A stretch of DNA of 64,000 nt from Luteolibacter sp. Y139. GTDB lineage: Bacteria > Verrucomicrobiota > Verrucomicrobiia > Verrucomicrobiales > Akkermansiaceae. The notes beneath the pieces are model-generated. The model searched no databases. It saw only the letters and a program-made list of their open reading frames with translations, and had not been told where the DNA came from. The position numbers were made by a program, and so were the translations under genes. This document shows positions 57,081 to 64,000 of the stretch, piece after piece. Location: NCBI RefSeq assembly GCF_038066715.1, contig NZ_JBBUKT010000004.1, positions 372,001 through 436,000 on the forward strand. Reading direction: 5' to 3'. Every line of letters starts with the position of its first letter. Within the stretch, counting starts at the first letter, position 1.

Positions 57081-59030
57081 ATGAACGAATCTAACACGAT
57101 CTATAAAACGCGGTTCTATTCGGACTGTATCGGGGTTTTCCAAGGTGGAGGATGTCGGGCGGCAGCCTTGGGCGGAGCCTATGATGAAGCTTTCAAGTTA
57201 GGAGTGCGCTTTTCCGAAGTCGCAGGAACATCTGCTGGATCAATAGTTGCAGCCCTTATTGCGGCGGGAGCCGAGCCACAATATTTGCTCGGAAAACTCC
57301 GAGAACTCGATTTCACCACTCTGATCAAGAGCCCAAAAAAATCAACCTTCACTAAGGTCCGAAAGCGTGTGTGGCTTGCCCAATGGGTTCCTTTCAAGGG
57401 TGAAATGGGAAGAGCCGCGGTCAAATTCGCTAGGATGGGAGGACTCAACAGTTCGGAAAAAATAGGCGAATGGGTGGAGGAATGTCTGAGGGATCTCATC
57501 GGCAAAGCGAGTGGACCTGTGCTTTTCAGCGATTTGCTGATGCCACTTCATGTGGTTGCAGGAGATCTCAGCACAATGAAGCCAAGGGTTTGGAGTAACC
57601 ATGCTTCGCCAAACCAGAGTGTCGCCCATGCAGTACGAGCTTCGTGCTCCATTCCTGGTTTTTTTCAGCCGGTTGAAGAGGGGGCAACCTTGCTAGTCGA
57701 CGGTGGAGTTGTTAGCAATATACCGCACTTTCTCTTTAATGGCGCAGCTAAAAGAGGCCGACAGTCGAAGCGTGTTTTGCTTTTTATGCTCGAATCGACA
57801 GAGGAGCAAAATCGAGCATGCGATGCGAAGGAACTAGCATCTCAGGTGGCTTCATTGGCTGTCGATGGAGGAATGGATGTGCAGCTTTCGTTTACTCCGA
57901 ACATCGCTAAAATTGTGATACCAACTGGGGCTATTCAGGCCACGGATTTTGATAGCATGGATGCCGGGAAAGTGAATTCTTTGATAGAAAGCGGTCAAAG
58001 AACCGCGCACAAATTCATAACGGAAGAGCTGCTCAATTCCCAGGGTGCGGGATCAGGTGTTTCTATCATTTATGACGAGCATGAGGCATTCCTCGCCGTC
58101 GCAGAACGATTGAACTCAGTACGTCAGAGTGTGAGGATTGCGATGAGGGATACCAAATGGTTCTGGGAGCTATTTCCGACGGTGCTGAACTGGAAAAAAA
58201 CCGGGATTCAGGTGACTGTGTTTACTACGCCGTTGGGAGGATGTTCGTCGGAAGGCCCTAAAGAAAAGCAGCGGAGAGGGTTCTTGGACGGGATGGGTGT
58301 AGAACTCAAAGTGGTCCCTTCTTTGGCATTTGAAGGCTTCTTGTTTGATGATGCTACAGCGGTTGATTCAGCTGCACTGATTTTCCGCGGAGAGAAGTCG
58401 GACTACGAGCCGCTTGCTCGATACTACAGCGGGCGTATCGATCAGACCGCCGTCTCCGCTCTTGGAGATAAATTCAGTCTGAATAGCGCCTTTGACGGAA
58501 TGAATTTCCAACCGAAAATGAGTTCCTCGGATGAGTCGACTTTATTGGAGCTTCTCAAAACTAACGTTCCGTTTTACAGGGATCCGGAGGTAAGGCTTTC
58601 AATTGAGGAAATTGAAATCTCAAGAATTCATCTCATTTCGAGATTTGTAAGGGCGTTTCGTTACAAGCAAATTGGATCCTTGGTGGAAAGCTACTCCGAA
58701 GCCGGGCTTGAGCTTTTTGAGCCTGCTCAAATTTCTCTTCGAGACGGTACGTATTCGATTGTGACGCCGCCAGTTGTGGAACCTGCAGGGTTGGACTTTG
58801 TTGCCCTTGAGGGAAACACGAGATTTCTATATTGTCTTAACAATGGAATTTCCAAGGTGAGGGCAGTAGTTGTTAGGGGTGTTGGCGTTGAACTTCCTGC
58901 TGCTCCTATACCTCTTAAAAGAGTGACGATCACTGCTGTTAAGCGTCCGCCTGAGGAACGGATGGTGGCATTCGATCATACTCGCTTCCGCGATATTGAG
59001 CGCGCAGTCCGACCTCTTCCAACTATTTGA
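57081..59030 (+). CDS. Patatin-like phospholipase with degenerate PLD-like C-terminal region
   Basis: The frame is open from 56946, but the ATG at 57081 gives a natural patatin start (649 residues). The catalytic features are GVFQGGGCRAAALGG (oxyanion loop, residues 18-32), GTSAG with nucleophile Ser51, and DGG with Asp207 completing the dyad (LLVDGGVVSNIPHF). After the patatin domain (to about 320) a second region resembles a phospholipase D fold: RLNSVRQSVRIAMRDTKWFW, TGIQVTVFTTP and FEGFLFDDATAVDSAALIFR (418-436), where the HKD residues are missing. The last 180 residues are unassigned. Codon use is more AT-rich than the neighbours. Patatins are effectors in CBASS and other antiphage systems, so a membrane-attacking defence role is a reasonable guess. 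Confidence 0.82.
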   Translation: MNESNTIYKTRFYSDCIGVFQGGGCRAAALGGAYDEAFKLGVRFSEVAGTSAGSIVAALIAAGAEPQYLLGKLRELDFTTLIKSPKKSTFTKVRKRVWLAQWVPFKGEMGRAAVKFARMGGLNSSEKIGEWVEECLRDLIGKASGPVLFSDLLMPLHVVAGDLSTMKPRVWSNHASPNQSVAHAVRASCSIPGFFQPVEEGATLLVDGGVVSNIPHFLFNGAAKRGRQSKRVLLFMLESTEEQNRACDAKELASQVASLAVDGGMDVQLSFTPNIAKIVIPTGAIQATDFDSMDAGKVNSLIESGQRTAHKFITEELLNSQGAGSGVSIIYDEHEAFLAVAERLNSVRQSVRIAMRDTKWFWELFPTVLNWKKTGIQVTVFTTPLGGCSSEGPKEKQRRGFLDGMGVELKVVPSLAFEGFLFDDATAVDSAALIFRGEKSDYEPLARYYSGRIDQTAVSALGDKFSLNSAFDGMNFQPKMSSSDESTLLELLKTNVPFYRDPEVRLSIEEIEISRIHLISRFVRAFRYKQIGSLVESYSEAGLELFEPAQISLRDGTYSIVTPPVVEPAGLDFVALEGNTRFLYCLNNGISKVRAVVVRGVGVELPAAPIPLKRVTITAVKRPPEERMVAFDHTRFRDIERAVRPLPTI

Positions 59031-59034
59031 TCTG

Positions 59035-59784
59035 ATGAAGCTTAAGCTTTCGGCTCTGGAGGATGGATTGACGACGGCGGAGATCTTCGAGCGGTTGGTG
59101 GTTCAAAATCCTGAGGTTTCCGCAATCCACGCATTTGCATATCGGCATCCGCCCCTCTTGCAAGATCGTCTAGAATTTGATCCGAAAGAGAAGGCCGTGT
59201 TGGGCAAGGCTTTGTCTCTTCGAAAAAAAACAGGCATGCCGTTTTGGGAGGCACTGCTCCTCTCCTGTTTTGATGAGTCTCTCGACTTCAGTCGGTTATT
59301 GGGCGAGGCAAGGTTCCACCAATCTCACCGTAGTTCAATATGCCGGATTTCACGCCAAGAGGCCCTAGGAGGACGTCTTGTCGAGTTCTCGAACAATCCA
59401 CCTGATGGTTGTAATCTCTCCATTTCTTCCGGGATTGAAGTGTGTGGTGGAGCTTTGAAGCATTTGCCGTTCTTGGATTTTCATTGCCCAGAGTCGGTTA
59501 GGAACGATCGGCTCGTGTCAGATGTCTGCATCGAAATCTACCGGAGTCCGGTGATAGTGATGTCATCGGGTGAGTCATACCATTCTATCGGTCTTGAGCT
59601 TTTGGGCGAGGCCGAGCTTCGAGGGCTCCTAACTCGATCGCTTCTGTATTCTCCCATTGTGGATGCACGATATGTTACACACCAGCTGCTTGAAGGGGCG
59701 TGCGCTCTACGTTTGAGCAGTTCGGTTAACAAACCTCGTCTTCCGCGGCTGAGGTTCGTGGTCGACAGTCATCGAGAAGACTAG
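59035..59784 (+). CDS. Unknown protein with primase-like (AEP) motifs, partner of the patatin gene
   Basis: The ATG at 59035 follows the patatin stop by four bases; a TTG at 58996 would overlap it. Product 249 residues. The C-terminal half has three motifs spaced like those of archaeo-eukaryotic primases: LPFLDFHCPE (Asp148, His150), MSSGESYHSIG (Ser178, His183) and SPIVDARYVTH (Asp210), followed by GACALRLSSSVNKPRLP, which resembles the LRxPxSxNxK stretch after motif III. The first motif has D-x-H in place of D-x-D/E. The N-terminal half is helical with no motif I recognise. I infer a diverged Prim-Pol-like or nucleotide-binding protein. Like the patatin gene it is lower in GC, so both probably came together by transfer. 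Confidence 0.6.
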   Translation: MKLKLSALEDGLTTAEIFERLVVQNPEVSAIHAFAYRHPPLLQDRLEFDPKEKAVLGKALSLRKKTGMPFWEALLLSCFDESLDFSRLLGEARFHQSHRSSICRISRQEALGGRLVEFSNNPPDGCNLSISSGIEVCGGALKHLPFLDFHCPESVRNDRLVSDVCIEIYRSPVIVMSSGESYHSIGLELLGEAELRGLLTRSLLYSPIVDARYVTHQLLEGACALRLSSSVNKPRLPRLRFVVDSHRED

Positions 59785-59898
59785 GTCCATTCTTCGCAGT
59801 ATTTGCGGATGAAGCAGAGGCCCGTTGAGCAGGGGAATTAGCGGGTATCTGTCGGGTTTCGCGGGGGAATTCCGTTATTTCATCGGCAGGTGCGGAAT

Positions 59899-59916
59899 CC
59901 CCCCACGAAAGGGGGG
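59899..59916. terminator. C/G hairpin after the cassette, weak terminator candidate
   Basis: cccccc-acgaaa-gggggg forms a 6-bp stem 115 bases after the cassette and before the glycoside hydrolase gene. No U-run follows on either strand, so it is not a typical rho-independent terminator. The rest of the 221-base gap shows no gene. Confidence 0.3.
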
Positions 59917-60005
59917 GAGTGGAAACTTTTGACGCTCTTCATGGTTTCGCAGCCGGGGCGGTGTGGGCATGATGTCTGCCGCTCCGTTCCTCCCATTCGG
60001 ATTTC

Positions 60006-61607
60006 ATGAAACCCATTCGTTCCCGTTTTCAAATGCGCCGGCTTCTTGCGGGGAGTTCCGGTTTGGTGGTGTTGTCGCTTTCACTGTTCGTCTCGGTTGG
60101 CGCGGAGGCGGCGGTGAGGCCTTGGGCTTTGGTGGGGAGTGGGGCGCCGTTTGAGGCGGAGTATGTGGGGATGAACAAGGGGGCGGTGACCTTGGAGGGG
60201 ACGGGTGGGGTGCGGAAGGACTTCCTGATCGAGAAGTTCAGTCCGGAGGATCAGGTGCATGTGTTCGAGATGGAGGCGGGGAATGGGCGGCCGTTTTCGT
60301 TTCCGAAGCAGACGTCGTTGACGACGAAGGGTGGCTATAAATCCGGGACTTTGGCGAAGGCGGGGGAGAAGGTGGTGGAGCTGGGGGGAGGATCGGAGCT
60401 GCACGTGACGGAGGCGGTGAGTTCGCTGGCGGGTGGGTTCAATTTCACGTCGCCGGATGCCTGGTTGGTGTTCGACCAGGTGGCGGCGTCGAAGGTGACT
60501 TCGGATTTGTTAGAGAAGATCCGGGTGTATGGGTCGCCGGCAGAGGTGGGTAAGAATGTGCGGGTGGCGCAGTATGGGGGGCTGGGTGCGGTGGTGATTC
60601 CGCATGGGGCGGATTTTCCGGCGATGACGGTGTTCCTGCAGAAGGGTTGTGCGGGGGCCTCGATGCCGATGCGGTGCTATGAGCAGGAGGGTGCGGTGGA
60701 GGGGATGACGGTGGGATCGATCCGGCTGAAGCGTGGGTATATGCTGACGATCGCGGAGAAGAAGGATGGGACGGGGGTGAGCCGGAACTATGTGGCGCAG
60801 GATCATGACCTGGAGATCGAGTCGCTGCCGGCGGGTTTGGACAAGGGGCTGGGGTTCGTGCGGATTTTCCCGTGGCGGTGGACGAGCAAGAAGGGGATCG
60901 CGGGTGGGATTCACCAGGGGCTGAACCTGGGGTGGTTCTATGACTGGAACATTTCGACGAATTCATCGGCGGACATGGAGTATGTGCCGATCAAGCAGAA
61001 GCGGTTTTGGCCGGGGCTGAACCAGGATTGGAAGGTGCGGGGTTCGCTGCACTTGTTAGGCTTCAATGAGCCGGACAAGGCGGACCAGGCGAAGATGACG
61101 GTGGATGAGGCGATCCAGGGTTGGCCGGAGTTGGAGAAGACCGGATTGAGGCTGGGGTCGCCGGCGACATCGGATGGGGGATTGGGGTGGCTGTATCAAT
61201 TCATGGAGAAGGCGGATGCGGCGGGGCTGCGGGTGGACTTCGTGGCGGTGCATTATTACCGGGCGTTTGCGAATCCGGGGGATGCGAAGGGGGCGGCGCA
61301 ACAGTTCCATGATTACCTGAAGGGGATCCATGAGCGGACGAAGCGGCCGATCTGGGTGACGGAGTGGAACAACGGCGCGAACTGGACGAAGGAGCCGGAT
61401 CCGAATGACAAGCAGCAGCGGGATGCGGTGAGGGAGATGGTGGAGATGCTGGACAAGGCGCCGTTTGTGGAGAGGTACGCGTTTTACAATTGGGTGGAGG
61501 AGGTGCGGGAGATCAAGCGGAAGGATGGGTCGCTGACGGCGGCGGGGGAGGTGTATCGGGATGAGGTGTCGCCGGTTGCGTATGGGCAGGAGAAGGCGGG
61601 GAAGTGA
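60006..61607 (+). CDS. Secreted Asl1-like glycoside hydrolase (GH128-type core)
   Basis: A 533-residue protein with a signal peptide (about 38 residues, VVLSLSLFVSVGAEA-AV). Residues about 45-90 resemble an SHD1-like beta module (EYVGMNKGAVTLEGTGG, IEKFSPEDQVHVFEME), a small domain frequent in planctomycete and verrucomicrobial secreted proteins. The middle 150 residues are beta-rich and unassigned. The C-terminal 250 residues are the glycosyl hydrolase catalytic core of the Asl1 type: GFNEPDKADQAKM with Glu, VDFVAVHYYRAF, RPIWVTEWNNGANW with Glu, and FYNWVEEVREIK. GH128 relatives cut beta-1,3-glucans. The substrate is inferred. The gene ends directly at a repeat. Confidence 0.83.
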   Translation: MKPIRSRFQMRRLLAGSSGLVVLSLSLFVSVGAEAAVRPWALVGSGAPFEAEYVGMNKGAVTLEGTGGVRKDFLIEKFSPEDQVHVFEMEAGNGRPFSFPKQTSLTTKGGYKSGTLAKAGEKVVELGGGSELHVTEAVSSLAGGFNFTSPDAWLVFDQVAASKVTSDLLEKIRVYGSPAEVGKNVRVAQYGGLGAVVIPHGADFPAMTVFLQKGCAGASMPMRCYEQEGAVEGMTVGSIRLKRGYMLTIAEKKDGTGVSRNYVAQDHDLEIESLPAGLDKGLGFVRIFPWRWTSKKGIAGGIHQGLNLGWFYDWNISTNSSADMEYVPIKQKRFWPGLNQDWKVRGSLHLLGFNEPDKADQAKMTVDEAIQGWPELEKTGLRLGSPATSDGGLGWLYQFMEKADAAGLRVDFVAVHYYRAFANPGDAKGAAQQFHDYLKGIHERTKRPIWVTEWNNGANWTKEPDPNDKQQRDAVREMVEMLDKAPFVERYAFYNWVEEVREIKRKDGSLTAAGEVYRDEVSPVAYGQEKAGK

Positions 61608-61750
61608 GTTTGCTAGTGTTGACCTCCGGTCCACGCGTCATGCCGCTTCGCGGAGGAATGATCGTCGCTATCGCGACTGCTGCGTTCAGTTTTCAGGAAG
61701 AGGAAAGGCATTGTGCCGGGTGATTCAGTGATCGGTGATCAGTGGAAGAG
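61608..61750. repeat. Intergenic repeat, longest composite copy
   Basis: Starts right after the Asl1-like stop. Contains gtttgctagtgttgacctc, an outer cctccg/cggagg stem enclosing ccgc-ttc-gcgg, then gtcgc-tatc-gcgac, tgcgttcag, gttttcagg, and the terminal gtgatcggtgatcagtgg. It includes the hairpins of the 21323 copy and the GATCAGTG part of the 18107 and 55341 copies, so it shows the whole element. Confidence 0.8.
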
Positions 61751-61752
61751 TC

Positions 61753-62033
61753 GTCTTTGCTGGCGTGTCCGGCTGGAGGCGGGACTATGTGTCCTTGAAT
61801 CCGGGCTGTGGGGGATTGCTCCGGATGGGTCGGGCCTTTGGCCCTCGATGGGACGGGGCGGCTGTTCCTAGGCCTTGCGGCCTAGGCTGGTATGGAGCGC
61901 GCCTTTGGCGCTGGGAGGGTGGAGGAACGTAGAGGGGAGGAAGGGCACGTCCTTGGGAGAAGGGCACGTCTTTGCCTGCGTGTCCGATTGGAGGAGGGGC
62001 CACGTGCCCTCGGATTCGGGCTGTGGGGGGAAG
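61753..62033. repeat. Pair of diverged direct repeats in the gap before the zinc-ribbon gene
   Basis: 61753-61817 and 61969-62033 align without gaps over about 64 bases, with roughly four of five positions identical; both share gtctttgc, gcgtgtcc, tggagg and cgggctgtggggg. A third partial unit (gggctgtgggggag) is near 62062. Frames through this region are long but have no recognisable protein pattern. Confidence 0.6.
61832..61912. other. Three short GC-rich palindromes in series
   Basis: gggcc-ttt-ggccc (61832-61844), cctaggcc-ttgc-ggcctagg (61867-61886) and agcgcg-ccttt-ggcgct with stem agcgc/gcgct (61896-61912). The loops are alike (TTT or TTGC) and the spacing is about 30 bases. They lie between the direct repeats and could fold in RNA or act as protein sites. 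Confidence 0.5.
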
Positions 62034-62088
62034 CCTACAGCTTGGGGAAAAGCCTACTGCTGGGCTGTGGGGGAGTCCCCGCGGCTCG

Positions 62089-62289
62089 TTACCGACCTTG
62101 AGCGCTCCGGGGCTGGACGAGCGGGGAGGGCGGATTTGCCTCAGTTTGGCCGGGAGCCGTCGGGGAGGGCGTCTTGTTTTCGCGAGGGACGGCGACGGGG
62201 TGCTGGCAATTGGGGCAGCGGATCGAGTAGCCGGCGAGGCTGCGGCATGCTTCGAGGGCATGGTCGCATTGGGGACAGGAAATCTTCAT
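62089..62289 (-). CDS. Zinc-ribbon miniprotein (66 aa)
   Basis: The ATG at 62289 gives MKISCPQCDHALEACRSLAG followed by YSIRCPNCQHPVAVP and a Pro/Ser-rich tail. Two CxxC pairs (Cys5/Cys8 and Cys25/Cys28) form a typical zinc ribbon, a module often found at the N-terminus of longer verrucomicrobial proteins. Here only the ribbon and a 30-residue tail are left, so it may be a complete miniprotein or a truncated copy. No clear ribosome-binding site precedes the ATG. A longer frame to 62826 overlaps the terminator and the next gene and is not used. Confidence 0.5.
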   Translation of the reverse strand: MKISCPQCDHALEACRSLAGYSIRCPNCQHPVAVPRENKTPSPTAPGQTEANPPSPLVQPRSAQGR

Positions 62290-62465
62290 GGAGGAGGCAG
62301 GCAGATTTCCCTTCGCGGGGGCGACGGAGGGCAGTGGAGGATGAAACCACGGGGACGGAAGAAGGTTTCCGTGCGTGGTGTGGGGTGGCGATTTCCGCCT
62401 GGTGGGAGCGGGAGGTCTTCTTGGGAAGAATCGAGATCGGCGGTCAAAACCCGACCGGGAAACGC

Positions 62466-62503
62466 AAAAATCCGCTCGCCCCGGGTCGGGGGAGAGCGGA
62501 TTT
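62466..62503 (-). terminator. Rho-independent terminator of the minus-strand beta-strand repeat gene
   Basis: A 10-bp perfect stem (aaatccgctc with gagcggattt) with a GC-rich loop, followed on the minus strand by a run of U (A-run 62466-62470). It lies 76 bases after the stop at 62579. The 289 bases between the zinc-ribbon gene and the next gene contain nothing else I can assign. Confidence 0.82.
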
Positions 62504-62578
62504 GGGGAGGAAACGGGAGTGGCTGCGACCGGTGGGCGGCTGGTACAAGCCACCGGGCGCGGCGATCCGGGAGCGGGA

Positions 62579-64000
62579 TCAGTTCGGGGTGACTTCGAGG
62601 CGGACGAAGCGCTTCTGTTGGCCGCCGACTGGGGTGTAGGAGACGCTGGTGCCGTTATCGACGGCATTGATGGTGACGTCGGCCCAGGTGGCGAGGTCGG
62701 TGGAGGTTGAGACCTTGTAGGTGCCGGTGAAGCTGGCGCTCTTTGGCCAGGTGATGGTGCCGGAGACGAGCTGCGGATTTGCCGTGAAGGTGGATCCGGT
62801 GGCTCCGAAGAAGAACTCGACGCCATTCTTCACGCCATCGCCATCGTAGTCCTGGTCTTCGGTCTGGCCGCCCGCATTGGCGGTGGCCCAGCTGCCGTAG
62901 CCGCTGGCACCGACGCTGAGGCTGAGGACACCGGTGGCTTCGCTGAAGGTCCAGGTATTGGCACCGTCGACCTTGGTCCAGACGTTGGCGTTCTCGGTGA
63001 AGTCGACGACGCTGAAGGTGGCGCTGAAGGTTTCGGTGAGGGAGCCGACATTGACGAGGGTCCAGGTATTGCCGTTGGCGACGCTGGCACCGGCGAGGTC
63101 GATGACGAAGTCACCATCGAGCGTGAGGGTGCCATTGCCGCCGATGGAGTTGACGAGGTTATTCGGTCCCGGGGTGAAGCGGAGCTGGGCGTTATCGGCG
63201 AGGGTGAGGCCGGTATTGACCGTGACATTGCCGGTGAAGGTATTGGCACCGCCGAGGGTGAGGGTGCCGCCGCCGACGGTGAGGGCCGTCTTGTGGGTGG
63301 CTCCGTTCTGGATGACGCCATTGAAGGTCGTGGTGCCGGTGGTGGTCAGCGTGGAGTCGCTGGCACCGCTGTTCGTGACGGTGGCGGCGTTGGTGTTCTT
63401 GGTGAGTCCGGCGAGGGATTGATTAAAGCCGCCGAGGTCAAGGATGGCCGCGCCGCTGACGCCGAGGTCGACGGTGGAAGCGGTGGGGATGGCATTGTTC
63501 ACGCCGAGCTTGGCGGTGCCCTGCTGGACGATCATGCCGGTGTAGCTGCTGGCGGCATTCGTGAAGGCGACGATGCCATTGCGGACTTTCACCGGAACGG
63601 ACGAGGTGACAGCGCCGCTCACTGTGAGAGTGCCGCCGCCGGTGGCGAAGTGGCCGCCGGTGGTGGTGTCGCCAGTGATGCTGATCGCGCCGGAGGAGGT
63701 GGCGTCTCCGGTAGGCACGTAGAGGGTGCCCTGGCCGGTGAAGCTGGCACCGCCGAGGGTGAGGGCATTGGCGACATTCACGCCTGCGCCGAGCTGGACC
63801 TGCACGCCGGTGGCGGCGGAGGTGGCGACAGCACCGGTGCCGAAGGCGGTGCTGGTCTTCGCGATGGCGCGGCCGAGGGTGACGGTGGTGCCGCCCAAGT
63901 AGCCATTGGCTCCGCCGAGCGAGAGGCCGCCGCTGGTGACATTCAAGCCGCCGGTGCCGCTGACGACGCCATCGATGGTGATGGTATCGGCCGCGAAGGC
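62579..64000 (-). CDS. Autotransporter-associated beta-strand repeat protein, C-terminal part (start outside the window)
   Basis: The frame is open to the last base of the window, so the start is missing; 473 residues are visible. The visible part carries beta-strand repeats (GGLSLGGANGYLGGTTVTLG, GGTLTLGGANTFTGNVTVNT, GGTLTVSGAVTSS) and ends with the shared module: YGSWATANAGGQTEDQDYDG, DGVKNGVEFFFG, TYKVSTSTDLATWADV and a last RFVRLEVTPN. No beta-barrel domain is present. It resembles the proteins at 11762 and 48933 in repeat type and terminal module. The terminator 76 bases downstream marks the end of the transcript. Confidence 0.87.
   Translation of the reverse strand, partial: AFAADTITIDGVVSGTGGLNVTSGGLSLGGANGYLGGTTVTLGRAIAKTSTAFGTGAVATSAATGVQVQLGAGVNVANALTLGGASFTGQGTLYVPTGDATSSGAISITGDTTTGGHFATGGGTLTVSGAVTSSVPVKVRNGIVAFTNAASSYTGMIVQQGTAKLGVNNAIPTASTVDLGVSGAAILDLGGFNQSLAGLTKNTNAATVTNSGASDSTLTTTGTTTFNGVIQNGATHKTALTVGGGTLTLGGANTFTGNVTVNTGLTLADNAQLRFTPGPNNLVNSIGGNGTLTLDGDFVIDLAGASVANGNTWTLVNVGSLTETFSATFSVVDFTENANVWTKVDGANTWTFSEATGVLSLSVGASGYGSWATANAGGQTEDQDYDGDGVKNGVEFFFGATGSTFTANPQLVSGTITWPKSASFTGTYKVSTSTDLATWADVTINAVDNGTSVSYTPVGGQQKRFVRLEVTPN

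Noticed and set aside
57081-59784. CBASS operon
   Set aside because: A patatin effector is present but there is no CD-NTase cyclase and no Cap2/Cap3 gene; the partner shows primase-like and not cyclase motifs.
61875-62639. 254-codon plus-strand frame across the repeat-rich gap
   Set aside because: It crosses a terminator hairpin and the zinc-ribbon gene, is Gly/Arg-rich, and shows no domain.

Overview
The window is about 64 kb of GC-rich bacterial chromosome and reads as Verrucomicrobiota, probably close to Luteolibacter or another Verrucomicrobiaceae. This is an inference from gene content: an ECF sigma factor of the Rhodopirellula/Verrucomicrobium type paired with a FecR-LamG anti-sigma-like protein, several secreted proteins with autotransporter-associated beta-strand repeats, secreted FAD-dependent oxidoreductases, and a pectin/rhamnogalacturonan utilisation locus. 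No rRNA, tRNA, CRISPR array or intact insertion sequence was seen.

Layout. 1-4877: part of the division and cell wall cluster (murF end, mraY, murD, a membrane-anchored LysM protein, ftsW). 4901-6564: VOC protein, TrpF-like protein, unknown protein. 6581-18105: FecR-LamG protein and ECF sigma factor on the minus strand, then a large secreted block of two related FAD oxidoreductases (the second fused to an SGNH hydrolase) around a beta-strand-repeat protein. 18200-25830: envelope and metabolic genes (L,D-transpeptidase, YceI lipoprotein, pirin, PEP carboxylase, phospholipase-D-like protein). 25877-33454: a 2022-residue DUF3857/transglutaminase/helical-repeat protein and three small genes. 33542-37582: RapA and a thioredoxin-like protein. 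37733-42433: a nine-gene same-strand run with a Tes-like radical SAM enzyme, an Lgt-like enzyme and six paralogous small membrane proteins. 42575-54300: kduI, kduD, ADP-ribosylglycohydrolase, sodium/solute symporter, DUF2625, a PL11-type rhamnogalacturonan lyase and a GH43-like enzyme. 54301-56621: intergenic repeats, EI24/CysZ-like protein, YpfJ metalloprotease. 57081-59784: a lower-GC two-gene cassette (patatin-like phospholipase with a degenerate PLD-like region, then a protein with primase-like motifs), which resembles a defence island. 60006-64000: Asl1-like glycoside hydrolase, a repeat-rich gap, a zinc-ribbon miniprotein and the C-terminal part of another beta-strand-repeat protein.

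How the genes work together. The first cluster makes lipid II and the septal wall. The PL11 lyase, GH43-like enzyme, symporter and KduI/KduD form a plausible route from rhamnogalacturonan to 2-keto-3-deoxygluconate. The radical SAM/Lgt-like/paralog run may modify lipids or membrane proteins, but this is only inferred from context. Two places look least described: the paralog run at 37733-42433 and the cassette at 57081-59784. Several intergenic repeat families, one with compensating base changes in its hairpins, sit next to gene ends.
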